A stretch of 64,000 nucleotides of DNA from RGIG8124 sp045130665 (GCA_045130665.1 JBGUQC010000003.1:248001-312000), one strand, 5' to 3'; positions 27,537 through 36,735 are shown, counted from the stretch's first letter. The notes: generated by a model not told the origin, from the letters alone. Made by a program: numbers and translations.

Positions 27537-28215
27537 CTTTCATACAAGAACAGAAATGTTAATTAAACCTCAAGGCGTAGAAAAACTAAGAAATGCCAAA
27601 GTATTAGTAATTGGCCTTGGTGGTGTAGGTGGATATGCAGTTGAAGCACTTGCAAGAGCAGGTGTTGGACATATTGGCTTAATGGATAATGACAGAATAT
27701 CTGAAAGCAATATAAACAGACAAATTCTTGCAACTGTAGAGAGCGTAGGAAGGCTCAAGACAGAAGTTGCGAAGGAAAGAGTATTATCTATCAACCCAGA
27801 GTGTGATGTCGTTGTATACCCTTATACATATCCTACAAACGAGTTAGATATTTCTATGTTTGATTACATAGTAGATTGTATAGATACAATCACCAACAAA
27901 ATTGCACTTGCAAAAGAGGCAAAAGAGTGTGGTGTAAAATTAATATCTTCTTTATCCACAGGCAATAGATTATCTGGCACATATATTGTTTCAGATATTT
28001 ATGATACAAAGAATTGTCCAATGGCAAAAGTTATGAGAAAGAAACTTAAAGAAGCAGGAATAAATGAGCTCAAGGTTGTATTCTCACCAGAAGGTCCAAT
28101 GGAATATGCAGAGGTTGTTGAAGAGGCAGGAAGACATGTTCCAGGGAGTATTTCATATATTCCAGGTCTTGCAGGATTAACAATTGCAGGCGAAGTAATT
28201 AGAGATTTAATTTAA
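27529..28215 (+). CDS. tcdA: tRNA threonylcarbamoyladenosine dehydratase (ThiF/E1-like)
   Basis: This 228-residue E1-like enzyme has the nucleotide-binding loop VIGLGGVGGYAVEALARAGVGHI, the adenylation motif DNDRISESNINRQI and VDCIDTITNKIALAK. TcdA uses ATP to cyclise t6A37 of tRNA to ct6A. The ATG at 27529 has GAGGG 5 bases upstream; an in-frame GTG at 27517 is less likely. It overlaps the HEYGH gene (ATGAGTGA). Another ThiF-family role cannot be excluded, but the size and motifs fit TcdA. Confidence 0.85.
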   Translation: MSDFHTRTEMLIKPQGVEKLRNAKVLVIGLGGVGGYAVEALARAGVGHIGLMDNDRISESNINRQILATVESVGRLKTEVAKERVLSINPECDVVVYPYTYPTNELDISMFDYIVDCIDTITNKIALAKEAKECGVKLISSLSTGNRLSGTYIVSDIYDTKNCPMAKVMRKKLKEAGINELKVVFSPEGPMEYAEVVEEAGRHVPGSISYIPGLAGLTIAGEVIRDLI

Positions 28216-28247
28216 ATTACCAAAAATCACCCCCAAATCACCCATGT

Positions 28248-28276
28248 CTAATATTGAGACCAAAACTCAATATTAG
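28248..28276. promoter_or_regulatory. perfect 11-bp inverted repeat upstream of a lipoprotein gene
   Basis: CTAATATTGAG (28248-28258), a 7-base loop, then CTCAATATTAG (28266-28276). No T-run follows, so it is either an operator for the lipoprotein gene or an mRNA stem after tcdA rather than a classic terminator. Confidence 0.5.
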
Positions 28277-28315
28277 TTAAACTATTAGCAAATAAATCCT
28301 AAAAGGAGATTTGTT

Positions 28316-29575
28316 ATGAAAAAGAAAGTTTTATGGATATTAATGCTTTGCTTGGTTATTGTTCTTGCAATGGCACTTGTTGCATGTGGTTCAAAAACAA
28401 ATACAAGCACAGATAATGGTACAGAAACTACCACAGGAGACCAAGGTGGTTCTAGTGGTGGACAAAGCGGAAGCGGATCTGGAAATTCAGGTGGAGGCCA
28501 AGGCGGAGGTTCTGGTTCTGGAAGTGGGTCAGGTAGTGGTTCTGGTGGTGGATCAGGAAGTGGATCTGGCGGACAAAGTGGTGGAGGAACAAGCAATTCT
28601 TTAACTCTTCCAACACGTGATGCAATTCTTGCTTCAATAGATTTATCTTTATACAAAATTTCTGCAAGCAATTTATCTGGTGATGCAGTGACAACAGTTG
28701 CATATGATGGAGACTATTATTACCATGCAAATCCAAATCCTGTTTTTGCTAAGTTAATTGGAGATTATGCTTATCAATATGGTAAGAATTCCAGTTCAAA
28801 TAAGTATACTGCATTAAGATCACCAACTACCATTGCTAATATTTTAGGATTAGGTAATGTTGGTAGTTTATTCTTATATGCTGGTGAAACAATAACATAT
28901 GAGAGCATGGAAGCAATAACCTTTATTGGACGTCCTGCAAAACAATATACTTGTACATCTACCGATCCAGGCAACAATGTACTTACAGAAATATTAATAA
29001 TTGATGATGCGACAGGTGTATGTTTAAAACATGACTCATCATATGTTTTAACGGATAGCTTCGTCGGTGGTGATCAAAGAGTATCATTTGCTTTGACAGA
29101 ATTAGAATATGGTGCAGGTAATACAGTAGCACGTAATTTTTTGGATACTTTCATCAACAACATTGATGTTTACACATGGGATACGGTATATATGACACAA
29201 GCTGGTTTAACAGCAGTTGCTGCTCCATCATCAACATGGACTTTCTGGTCAGCACAATTTGATCACAATACTAATAGAACAAGTGTAGCTCCTGATTTAG
29301 ATACATTTTATCATTATTATACTTCTGATGTAGAGGGAACAAAGGATGCTATAAATACCTTTATTCAATCCTTTTATAATGCTGGTGCAAATAAAGATGA
29401 ATATGGAGCGAATCAAACATTTAATGATTTGTGTTATTATGATACAGATGATAGTTCCTATGATTTTACAGGATACACAAATTTAGGGTATAAAGTTTTT
29501 ATCTCTGCACGTAATAGCAGTTCTGTTACACCTCGAAATTGGAATATAGAAATTCAGATTTATATCGAAGACTAA
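28316..29575 (+). CDS. lipoprotein with Gly/Ser-rich linker
   Basis: This 419-residue predicted lipoprotein has a lysine-rich N-terminus, a hydrophobic core and lipobox LVAC with Cys24. Residues about 44-91 are an almost pure Gly/Ser/Gln linker. It acts as a flexible stalk before a C-terminal domain (about 96-419) that I do not recognise. That domain is rich in Tyr and Thr with few Lys, as in extracellular beta-rich domains. AAGGAG precedes the ATG. A bidirectional terminator follows. It stands alone between tcdA and the convergent symporter operon. Confidence 0.75.
   Translation: MKKKVLWILMLCLVIVLAMALVACGSKTNTSTDNGTETTTGDQGGSSGGQSGSGSGNSGGGQGGGSGSGSGSGSGSGGGSGSGSGGQSGGGTSNSLTLPTRDAILASIDLSLYKISASNLSGDAVTTVAYDGDYYYHANPNPVFAKLIGDYAYQYGKNSSSNKYTALRSPTTIANILGLGNVGSLFLYAGETITYESMEAITFIGRPAKQYTCTSTDPGNNVLTEILIIDDATGVCLKHDSSYVLTDSFVGGDQRVSFALTELEYGAGNTVARNFLDTFINNIDVYTWDTVYMTQAGLTAVAAPSSTWTFWSAQFDHNTNRTSVAPDLDTFYHYYTSDVEGTKDAINTFIQSFYNAGANKDEYGANQTFNDLCYYDTDDSSYDFTGYTNLGYKVFISARNSSSVTPRNWNIEIQIYIED
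28445..28588 (+). repeat. Gly/Ser codon low-complexity tract
   Basis: The DNA for the linker of the lipoprotein is a degenerate repeat of GGT/GGA/GGC and AGT/TCT/AGC codons. Mixed synonymous codons suggest it is maintained as protein sequence rather than by recent slippage. Confidence 0.7.
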
Positions 29576-29580
29576 TCAAT

Positions 29581-29613
29581 AAAAAAGGGGCTATAGATTA
29601 GCCCCTTTTTTTT
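29581..29613. terminator. bidirectional terminator
   Basis: GGGGCTA (29587-29593), loop TAGAT, TAGCCCC (29599-29605), flanked by six A on the left and eight T on the right. It serves the lipoprotein on the plus strand and the symporter operon on the minus strand. Confidence 0.9.
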
Positions 29614-29627
29614 GTCTAATTATCATT

Positions 29628-31259
29628 TTATTCTTCTGGTTCTGTTGGAGTTATGGCAGCATCATCTTCTTTGCTTGCTGCTTCAATGGTTGTTTCCATA
29701 GCTTCATCAGCATTATAGATAACATTTTCTTCATCAGCTTCAACTTCATCATTAGATGGTAATTCTCCAGCTGCTTTTCTTTCTTCAATAGTTTGAAGTA
29801 ATTCAGCATACTTGTCTTCTGTAATCTTATATCTTGTAAGATATACAGCAAGTGAAGATACTAAGAATAGGACTGGTGCAATTGTTAATACAACCAATAA
29901 CCAGTTAGGTGTAGAAGAAGCTACGTCATCAAGAATATTCTTAATTAATTCGGCTTTATCACCAACCAAATTGCCAGCAGTATCGGCATTTTCTATATTA
30001 GAAATTTCTTGTGTAATATTTGTAATCGCAAGAGCAGCAAATGTTAAGGAAACAATACCTTGAACAATAGCACTTCCCATCTTTGCCATGAATGGACGGA
30101 GTGAGAAGATAGATCCTTCAGCTCTGTCTCCAGTCATAACTTCGTTATACTCAACACAGTTTTCAATTGAAACTGTTAATACCATGTAGTGCATTGTTTG
30201 TCCAATTGCAGCACCAAATCCAGATGCAGCGAGCAATGCGAAACATGCCATTGAGTTAGATTGCCAACATAAACCTATTACAAGCATTAATGTGTATGAG
30301 AATACTGCTAAAGCAACAGAGAATGTTGAAATTTGTTTTCTCTTGAATTTTCTTGTAAGTAGTGGATAGAAAATCATAACACCAGAACTTACACTTGAAA
30401 TAATAACGAATAATGTTACTAAGAATCCTTCGTATCCAAATCTTAAGAAAATGAATATTGAAAGGATAGAGGATGTTAAGATAGCTCCACCAACGTTGTA
30501 GAACAACATACTAAGTGATGCCCATAATAATTGATGGTTCTTAAATAATACTTTGAACATTTTGCCCAAAGAAGGCTTTTCTGCATTTGCTTTCTTTGGA
30601 GGTAATGGTTTTTCTTTTACAACAAGTGTTGTCATTGTTTGACAACCAATGAATGCACAACAGAATAAGATACACATAACTGTTGAACCTGTATTAGCAT
30701 TGCCACCAATTGCTGTACTACCATAAGCTAGTGTAGGGAATAATACAACGGATATTCCAGCACCAATACCTGCAAATAATGTTGCAAATGTGGAAATGGT
30801 ATCTCTGTCTTTTTGGTTGGATGTAAGAGATGGTAACATTCCCCAGTAACTTATATCGTTCATTGTATAGGTAATACCCCAGAGTAAATATGCAAAGATA
30901 AAGAATATTACATATGCATCGCCTTTAAGTGGTACAAAGAACATTGAGAATACAACTGCTACGTTGGTTATTGCACCAATCATAATCCATGGTTTAAATT
31001 TACCCCATTTAGTACGAGTGATCTCAATAATTCCGCCCATGATTGGGTCATTACAAGCATCAAAGATACGGCAAACAATCATAATCAAACTGATTGCAAT
31101 CATGTTTGCTGCACTAAGGTTTTTTGTTAACAATAGACAAGTGAATAATTGTGCATTGACAAGGTTATATACCATGTCTCTTCCAATACCACCTAAACTA
31201 TAACTCCATAGGTTACGTTTGGATAGCTTTTCCTCGCCAACAACTTTTTGTTCAGCCAT
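29628..31259 (-). CDS. GPH-family sugar:cation symporter (MelB-like)
   Basis: This 543-residue transporter has about twelve membrane helices. It shows glycoside-pentoside-hexuronide symporter features: SYSLGGIGRDMVYNLVNAQL at the start, DPIMGGIIEITRTKWGKFKPWI and YTMNDISYWGMLPSL. A roughly 70-residue acidic tail ends the protein. It imports a sugar or glycoside with a cation; the substrate is unknown. GGAGG lies 5 bases before ATG 31259; a TTG at 31271 is in frame but unlikely. It begins 15 bases after dtd, an unusual neighbour for a sugar transporter, with no glycosidase nearby. Confidence 0.88.
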   Translation of the reverse strand: MAEQKVVGEEKLSKRNLWSYSLGGIGRDMVYNLVNAQLFTCLLLTKNLSAANMIAISLIMIVCRIFDACNDPIMGGIIEITRTKWGKFKPWIMIGAITNVAVVFSMFFVPLKGDAYVIFFIFAYLLWGITYTMNDISYWGMLPSLTSNQKDRDTISTFATLFAGIGAGISVVLFPTLAYGSTAIGGNANTGSTVMCILFCCAFIGCQTMTTLVVKEKPLPPKKANAEKPSLGKMFKVLFKNHQLLWASLSMLFYNVGGAILTSSILSIFIFLRFGYEGFLVTLFVIISSVSSGVMIFYPLLTRKFKRKQISTFSVALAVFSYTLMLVIGLCWQSNSMACFALLAASGFGAAIGQTMHYMVLTVSIENCVEYNEVMTGDRAEGSIFSLRPFMAKMGSAIVQGIVSLTFAALAITNITQEISNIENADTAGNLVGDKAELIKNILDDVASSTPNWLLVVLTIAPVLFLVSSLAVYLTRYKITEDKYAELLQTIEERKAAGELPSNDEVEADEENVIYNADEAMETTIEAASKEDDAAITPTEPEE

Positions 31260-31274
31260 TTCTCCCTCCAAAAA

Positions 31275-31718
31275 TTAACATTCGAATACGAATGTTAGTG
31301 GTCCAATTTGTTCTTGTTGAATAATCATATGAGCGCCAAATACGCCTGTTTGAACTGGGACACCCTCGTTCATTATATCATCTCGTATTCTTTCATACAA
31401 GATGCGTGCACGTGCAGGATCCTCAGCATTTAAAAAATCTGGTCTATTACCAGTACCTTTTCCTAATGTTCCAGATAAACAGAATTGAGATACTAGCAGT
31501 ATCTCTTGACCTACATCTTTAACAGATAAATTCATTTTTCCGTTGTCATCTGCGAACACTCTAATTTTTGTAAGTTTTCTCCCTAAATAATCTGCTTGAG
31601 CTTCGGTGTCTCCTTTGCATATTGCAACAAAGACTACTAAACCAGATTCGATATGAGAAACAACCTTTCCATCTACAGATAATGTTGCTGGTCCTGTTCT
31701 TTGTATAACTGCTCTCAT
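31275..31718 (-). CDS. dtd: D-aminoacyl-tRNA deacylase
   Basis: This 147-residue enzyme removes D-amino acids (and glycine from tRNA-Ala) mischarged on tRNA. The N-terminus MRAVIQRTGPATLSVDGKVV is typical. The active-site SQFxL motif appears as VSQFCLSGTLGKGTGNRPDF, and the C-terminal Gly-cisPro region as QIGPLTFVFE. The start overlaps the rlmL stop (ATGA). The length is normal. Confidence 0.95.
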   Translation of the reverse strand: MRAVIQRTGPATLSVDGKVVSHIESGLVVFVAICKGDTEAQADYLGRKLTKIRVFADDNGKMNLSVKDVGQEILLVSQFCLSGTLGKGTGNRPDFLNAEDPARARILYERIRDDIMNEGVPVQTGVFGAHMIIQQEQIGPLTFVFEC

Positions 31719-32854
31719 TTATTACCTTCCTTTTGTGGTGCCTTTCCTAAATATTGGTATAAGACACATTCTAATTCTGAATTGTAAAGTTTTCTAGTTT
31801 TATTTGCTGTTTTGCCAAAATACTTTTCAAATCCTTTATAACTTGTGATGATATATGCACACCATTCATCTAAAGATGAAAATACCTTGCCAAAGTCTTT
31901 ATATAACGCTTGAACTTCTGAATTGCTCAAGAGTCTTTCTCCGTATGGTGGGTTAGTTATTATAACACCATGAGCAAATCTTGAAGATAATGCTCTCATG
32001 TCTTGAACTTGAAAATGGATTTTGTCTCTAACTCCTGCATTTTGTGCATGTTTCATTGCAAGAGAAATAGCATCCTTATCTATATCAAAACCCGAGATTC
32101 TAACTTGTGTATCTAATTGTTCTCTGTCTTTTGCTTCCTCATATGCAATATCTCTAATAGCAGGGGAGTTTGTCCATTGCTCATAAGCAAAAGATCTATT
32201 AATTCCAGGTGCTATATTTAATGCAATTAAAGCTGCTTCAATTGGAAATGTTCCAGAGCCACAGAAAGGGTCTACAAATGCTCTATCTTTATTCCAAACA
32301 GATAACTCAATAATTGCCGCAGCTATAGTTTCACGCATTGGAGCGGCGCCTACATATGTTCTATAGCCACGTTTATGAAGACTGTCTCCAGAAGTATCTA
32401 AAGATACTTTAACTATATTCTCAATAATGGATACCTCAATATCGTATTCTGGGCCATTTTCTGGAAGTGTATTTCCCATCTTTGCTACAATTGCTTTTTT
32501 GGAAATACTTTGGATAGAGGAGAGAGCAAATAAAGTGCTCTTAATGCTTTTTGCATTAACAATGATCTTTCCATCTTTAGATAATATATCTTTCCAATTA
32601 ATTGCGAAAATGCCATCATAGAGTTCATCAAAAGTATTTGCTTCAAATTGAGAGATAACAATTCTTACTCTGTTAGCTGTACGTAAAAAGAAATTGCTTC
32701 TCGCAACATCTAAAAAATTCCCCTCAAATGGGATTCTTCCGTAGTTTGCACCTTTTGGATTATAGCCTAAAGATATTAATTCTCTTTTTAAAATAGCCTC
32801 GATTCCGCTAGCACAAGAAGCCTCAAGTATTAAATTATCCTCAAAAAAACTCAT
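31715..32854 (-). CDS. THUMP-domain 23S rRNA guanine-N2 methyltransferase (RlmL/YpsC-like)
   Basis: This 379-residue protein has an N-terminal ferredoxin-like/THUMP region (about residues 10-160) and a class I methyltransferase domain. The latter shows DPFCGSGTFPIEAALIALNIAPG as the SAM site and the catalytic ITNPPYGERL motif (N-P-P-Y). This layout matches the N2-guanine rRNA methylases of the RlmL N-half/YpsC type. The ATG has no Shine-Dalgarno and lies 6 bases after a TATTAT -10, so the message may be leaderless. It is the first gene of an operon with dtd and the symporter. Confidence 0.88.
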   Translation of the reverse strand: MSFFEDNLILEASCASGIEAILKRELISLGYNPKGANYGRIPFEGNFLDVARSNFFLRTANRVRIVISQFEANTFDELYDGIFAINWKDILSKDGKIIVNAKSIKSTLFALSSIQSISKKAIVAKMGNTLPENGPEYDIEVSIIENIVKVSLDTSGDSLHKRGYRTYVGAAPMRETIAAAIIELSVWNKDRAFVDPFCGSGTFPIEAALIALNIAPGINRSFAYEQWTNSPAIRDIAYEEAKDREQLDTQVRISGFDIDKDAISLAMKHAQNAGVRDKIHFQVQDMRALSSRFAHGVIITNPPYGERLLSNSEVQALYKDFGKVFSSLDEWCAYIITSYKGFEKYFGKTANKTRKLYNSELECVLYQYLGKAPQKEGNK

Positions 32855-32860
32855 AAATTA

Positions 32861-32890
32861 ATAATAAATTATTATTGAACATTAAGTCAA
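32861..32890 (-). promoter_or_regulatory. promoter of the rlmL-dtd operon
   Basis: On the minus strand TTGACT (32885-32890) and TATTAT (32861-32866) are spaced by 18 bases. Only 6 bases separate the -10 from the ATG. Confidence 0.6.
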
Positions 32891-32922
32891 TAATAAAAGC
32901 GCCATCTTTCGACAGCGCCTTT
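32891..32922 (-). terminator. terminator of the paralogous lipoprotein operon
   Basis: On the minus strand AAAGGCGCTGTC pairs with GATGGCGCTTTT (using G-U pairs) around a GAAA tetraloop (plus 32907-32910), and TTTTATTATT follows. It lies just upstream of the rlmL promoter. Confidence 0.75.
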
Positions 32923-32940
32923 AATTATTTTAAGATTGCT

Positions 32941-34800
32941 TTATACAATGTGATAATAGTTGTTGCCAATTTTTATCATTAATCCAGTATCTAAAACTTG
33001 TGTAGTGTATTCACTTGATGCGACTCCAGTAATAGCATCACCGATTTGGTTGCCATTGCAGTTAATGAAAGTGAATGTATAAGTTGTTTCAACTAATTGT
33101 CTCTTTACGTATACACCTTTTGAAATATAGAACATATCAAAGCCTGTGTCAGTTGCTGGATCATAGATAAGTCTAGAATCTGCTGTGCCGACAGCATAAG
33201 ATACAAGTTTGCCATCATTTAATGTACCAACAATATAATCGCCAACCAAATCTAAATTTGCGAAATCATTAACACTTAGATTTGTGTTTTTAATGGAACC
33301 TGAAAGATCTATTGCATATAGACGCATATTTTCATCTACCACTAAGAAAGCATTGTTTTCTGCTGCCTGAATTTGATCGGCTTTTGTGATAGTATTTAGA
33401 TACTTATCTAAAATATATAGATGAAGTGGATTATTATGTTCATCTAACATGTAATATGCATATCCACCATTTGAGAATTTAACTGCAACGCTTTCTGGGT
33501 TGAATAAATCTGGTGTGCTAACTAATATTTCACCATTAGAATCTACTACATAATATTTAGATGCAGCAGAAGGAATCTTATCATTAGAAATGCCATTTAG
33601 TTTAACAGAGATATAAAGGTTGCCGTTGTTTGCAGTGAAGAGTTTGAATTTTTTATCAATTACATATCCCTTCAAGATTTGAGTAAGTTCACCTGTCTTA
33701 ATATCAAATACAAACATTGCATTCTTTGCTTTTACTGAATATGGAATGAAGATGGTCTCTGTAAGATAATAATCATCTGTAAGATAATAATCAAAGTCAT
33801 TTGAATCTGCTGGAAGCATTGCTTCTCCATATAAGACAACCTTGCCACCCTTTATACAATCTTCATCGAAGCTCATTCCTAAGTCACCGAAATCAAAATA
33901 TAGTGAAGAGGAAGGATTTGAAGATGTGTAACTGTTATAGAAGAAAACTGTATTTTTGGATCTATCTATTACATAGAAATATCCGCTCATACCTGGAACT
34001 GGAGTTTTTTCTTGATATTTATTTCCAGCATCGAAGGTTGGAATAACTAAGTCTTCATCTAATGGTTGAATTTCAAAGCTTTGCAAAGAAATCATTTGAA
34101 TAGATGACACGCCTTGTTTGCTTACGAATTTTGCTGTTGTATAAGGTCCAAAATTAGGATCCGTTGCCTTTTCGCTGCTTATGGAAATATGAGCGTTGAA
34201 AGATAATGTATTAGTGAAGAAATATGTTGTTGCATCATCAGAATACAACCAATCACTATCACCATTTAATGTTGTGCTTAAATAATTTCCATATACATCA
34301 ACAACTTGTCCAATATATTTATATATTCCACTTTGTTTGTATTGTGCTGTTGCTGTGTAAATGTATTTGTATGTGTATCCACTATAGTCTTTACTTGCAA
34401 TAGCATAAGTAGTGAATGGACCATAAACTTTTTTATCATTTACTAAATCATAGATGTAGTAATTGTCCAAAACTTCAGCCGGATCTGTTCCTTGAACAGT
34501 AGTGGTTGTTCCATCTTTAATAATCCAAAATTCAAGACCACTATCTGTAGGAATTGTTGCAACTTTGTTAAAGGATGCATTAGGTGCAATTATAGTGTAC
34601 TCAGAAGGTATGTTAACAGTTTTGTTTTCTGTGACACCATCTAGAGCTATAACTGTTTCGCCTGTGACAACGTCTACTGATGTGCTATTTGAAGAATCAC
34701 CTTTTTTCTTATTGCATGCCATCATTGAAAGTGCACATACAATAAGAACTATAACAAGACATAAACTTATCAAGAGTTTGGAATTTATTTTTTTAGTCAT
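32941..34800 (-). CDS. large lipoprotein, paralogue 2
   Basis: This 619-residue predicted lipoprotein has a signal peptide with lipobox SMMAC (Cys29) followed by NKKKG. The mature part is Tyr-, Ser- and Thr-rich and repeats short blocks of about 40-60 residues (for example VPGMSGYFYVIDRSKNTVFF and GELTQILKGYVIDKKF), as in a beta-propeller-like fold. This is inferred from pattern only. It is clearly paralogous to the gene just upstream, sharing the signal peptide and matching blocks in the same order. AGGAGG precedes the ATG. The function is unknown. Confidence 0.75.
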   Translation of the reverse strand: MTKKINSKLLISLCLVIVLIVCALSMMACNKKKGDSSNSTSVDVVTGETVIALDGVTENKTVNIPSEYTIIAPNASFNKVATIPTDSGLEFWIIKDGTTTTVQGTDPAEVLDNYYIYDLVNDKKVYGPFTTYAIASKDYSGYTYKYIYTATAQYKQSGIYKYIGQVVDVYGNYLSTTLNGDSDWLYSDDATTYFFTNTLSFNAHISISSEKATDPNFGPYTTAKFVSKQGVSSIQMISLQSFEIQPLDEDLVIPTFDAGNKYQEKTPVPGMSGYFYVIDRSKNTVFFYNSYTSSNPSSSLYFDFGDLGMSFDEDCIKGGKVVLYGEAMLPADSNDFDYYLTDDYYLTETIFIPYSVKAKNAMFVFDIKTGELTQILKGYVIDKKFKLFTANNGNLYISVKLNGISNDKIPSAASKYYVVDSNGEILVSTPDLFNPESVAVKFSNGGYAYYMLDEHNNPLHLYILDKYLNTITKADQIQAAENNAFLVVDENMRLYAIDLSGSIKNTNLSVNDFANLDLVGDYIVGTLNDGKLVSYAVGTADSRLIYDPATDTGFDMFYISKGVYVKRQLVETTYTFTFINCNGNQIGDAITGVASSEYTTQVLDTGLMIKIGNNYYHIV

Positions 34801-34830
34801 AATAAACCTCCTAAGATTGATAATGTCTTA

Positions 34831-36660
34831 TTATTGTAAGACATAGAATGTTTTGCCAGTTGATAAATTGAATTCAACAGCAAGTTTGCCATTTACTATA
34901 CAAGCATCGCAGTTTACGCCCACCATTGGTGCTTCAGCTAATGTGAAGGATTGTCCAATTTGGTTGTTATCACATGTCATAAACATTACAGTGTTTGTAG
35001 CAGTTGTAACTTTCATGAATACACCATTTGCAAGATAGTAACATGAAACGCCAGATTCTGAAACTGGGTTATATATTGTCTTTGGTTGAGATTCTCCAAG
35101 TTTAACTGAAACAAAGTTACCAGATAGTTCTGCAGCTAAAATATATTGTCCAAATAGTTCTTCATATGAATAATCTGCTGTGTTTGCAATATAACTAATT
35201 GTTCCTGTTCCATCCATGAAATATGCTTTGGTACCATCTGCATTAGTTGTTACAAGAGCTTTTTCAGACTTGTATGCTAAATTGTTAAGATAACAAACAG
35301 TATTTAAACAATTATCTAAAAGATAATCCATAGTTCCTTCATAAATGTAGTATCCATTTTCTAATTTAGAAGTGATTTTTGTTGTGTCGAATAATTCTGG
35401 AGTGCTTACAACAAAATTACCATCTGCGTCAACAATGTAATACATGGATGTTGGGTTGACGATTTTTTCAGCTGAAATACCACATACTTCTACAGCAATA
35501 TAAGCCTTTTTGTTATTTGCAGAGAATACTTTGAATGTATCATCAATTTGGTAGCCTTTTAAAATTTGATTTAATGTACCGGATGCAATGTCATAAACGT
35601 ATAACGCTGTCTTGCCTTTTAATGTACCAACAATAGAAGGAGAACAGAAGTCATAATCTGTTGCTGCATCTGGAAGTGTAGCTGATCCATAAACGAAGAC
35701 TTTTCCACCTACGATATAGGATGTGTCAAACTTAACCTGTAATGTTCCAAAATCTAATGAAAGTGTAGATGTTGGAGCTGATGAAGTGAAGCTGTTATAG
35801 AAGAGGATTGAATTTGTCGATTTACTTTCATAGTAATAATAACCACTTAATCCAGGAACTTCAGTTTTTTCAATATATTTATTACCTACAGCATATGATG
35901 GTGTGTTTGTTGATTCTGCATATGGTGTTAGTTCATATGTGCTGAAGTTTACTTTATATGTGCTTAATGAATCACTGTCTGCATCATAATACTTTCCTGT
36001 GAAGTACTTAGTTCCATCTGCTGCAGTTTCCAAAGTATCATCTATGTCCATATAGTTATCATAATAGAATTGATAGAAAAGTACGTTGCTGCTTCCTTGA
36101 TATAGTGAAGCATTAGTATCTGTTCTATCTTTAAACAATTGATTTCCCGCATAATCATATATTGCGCCAGTATATTCCCAATTGGTTGTCGCTGTATTAT
36201 ATGAAATACTTGCAAGTGCAAGATAATAATAGTATCCACCACCAGTTCCATTTATGTCTTGATATTCTGAGTAATAAACATTGAATGATTTAATGGTTGT
36301 ACCATTAATTGCATCATATAAATAATATGTGTAAATATCTTCTGCATTGACTGTTACTGGTGTTATATCCTTAATAATCCAATAGGCTGCGCCAGAACCA
36401 ATCTTTTGCTCACTAACATATGCATATTTAGTTGTGTCTAATGCTACTTTAACATAATCTGTTGGAATAGTTCCTGAAGATTTAACATCTACATTATCAA
36501 TAGTCATTGTTGTGGTTCCAACAACAGGGGATACAGAAGTGCCACCATTTGTTTCCTCGCCTTTCTTTTTGTTACATGCAATCATTGATACTGCACAAAC
36601 AACAAGAACGATAACTAAAACAAGACTAATTAATAGCTTTGTGTTTATTTTTTTTGCCAT
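34831..36660 (-). CDS. large lipoprotein, paralogue 1
   Basis: This 609-residue predicted lipoprotein has lipobox SMIAC (Cys29) and a signal peptide nearly identical to that of its downstream paralogue. Shared blocks include WIIKD, NKYIEKTEVPGLSGYYYY, the SAPTSTLSLDFG segment and TLNQILKGYQIDDTFKVFSA. An ATG at 36675 is in frame, but GGAGG lies between it and ATG 36660, which I chose. The pair forms its own operon with a promoter at 36699-36728 and a terminator after the second gene. No enzyme motif is seen. Confidence 0.75.
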   Translation of the reverse strand: MAKKINTKLLISLVLVIVLVVCAVSMIACNKKKGEETNGGTSVSPVVGTTTMTIDNVDVKSSGTIPTDYVKVALDTTKYAYVSEQKIGSGAAYWIIKDITPVTVNAEDIYTYYLYDAINGTTIKSFNVYYSEYQDINGTGGGYYYYLALASISYNTATTNWEYTGAIYDYAGNQLFKDRTDTNASLYQGSSNVLFYQFYYDNYMDIDDTLETAADGTKYFTGKYYDADSDSLSTYKVNFSTYELTPYAESTNTPSYAVGNKYIEKTEVPGLSGYYYYESKSTNSILFYNSFTSSAPTSTLSLDFGTLQVKFDTSYIVGGKVFVYGSATLPDAATDYDFCSPSIVGTLKGKTALYVYDIASGTLNQILKGYQIDDTFKVFSANNKKAYIAVEVCGISAEKIVNPTSMYYIVDADGNFVVSTPELFDTTKITSKLENGYYIYEGTMDYLLDNCLNTVCYLNNLAYKSEKALVTTNADGTKAYFMDGTGTISYIANTADYSYEELFGQYILAAELSGNFVSVKLGESQPKTIYNPVSESGVSCYYLANGVFMKVTTATNTVMFMTCDNNQIGQSFTLAEAPMVGVNCDACIVNGKLAVEFNLSTGKTFYVLQ

Positions 36661-36698
36661 AAAACAATCCTCCATATAAGAGTTAAAACTTAAATTTA

Positions 36699-36728
36699 AT
36701 TATAAATAGAATATTAATAATTAGTCAA
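36699..36728 (-). promoter_or_regulatory. promoter of the paralogous lipoprotein pair
   Basis: On the minus strand TTGACT (36723-36728) and TATAAT (36699-36704) are spaced by 18 bases. The promoter lies directly after the terminator of the amino acid transporter operon. Confidence 0.7.
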
Positions 36729-36735
36729 GATAGGT

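Noticed and set aside
28445..28588. Gly/Ser tract as a microsatellite or CRISPR-like repeat
   Set aside because: It has mixed synonymous codons, stays in frame and has no repeat-spacer structure, so it is a protein linker.
28285..28736. Long proline/leucine-rich frames opposite the Gly/Ser lipoprotein
   Set aside because: They are antisense shadows of the Gly/Ser codons with no ribosome site or promoter.
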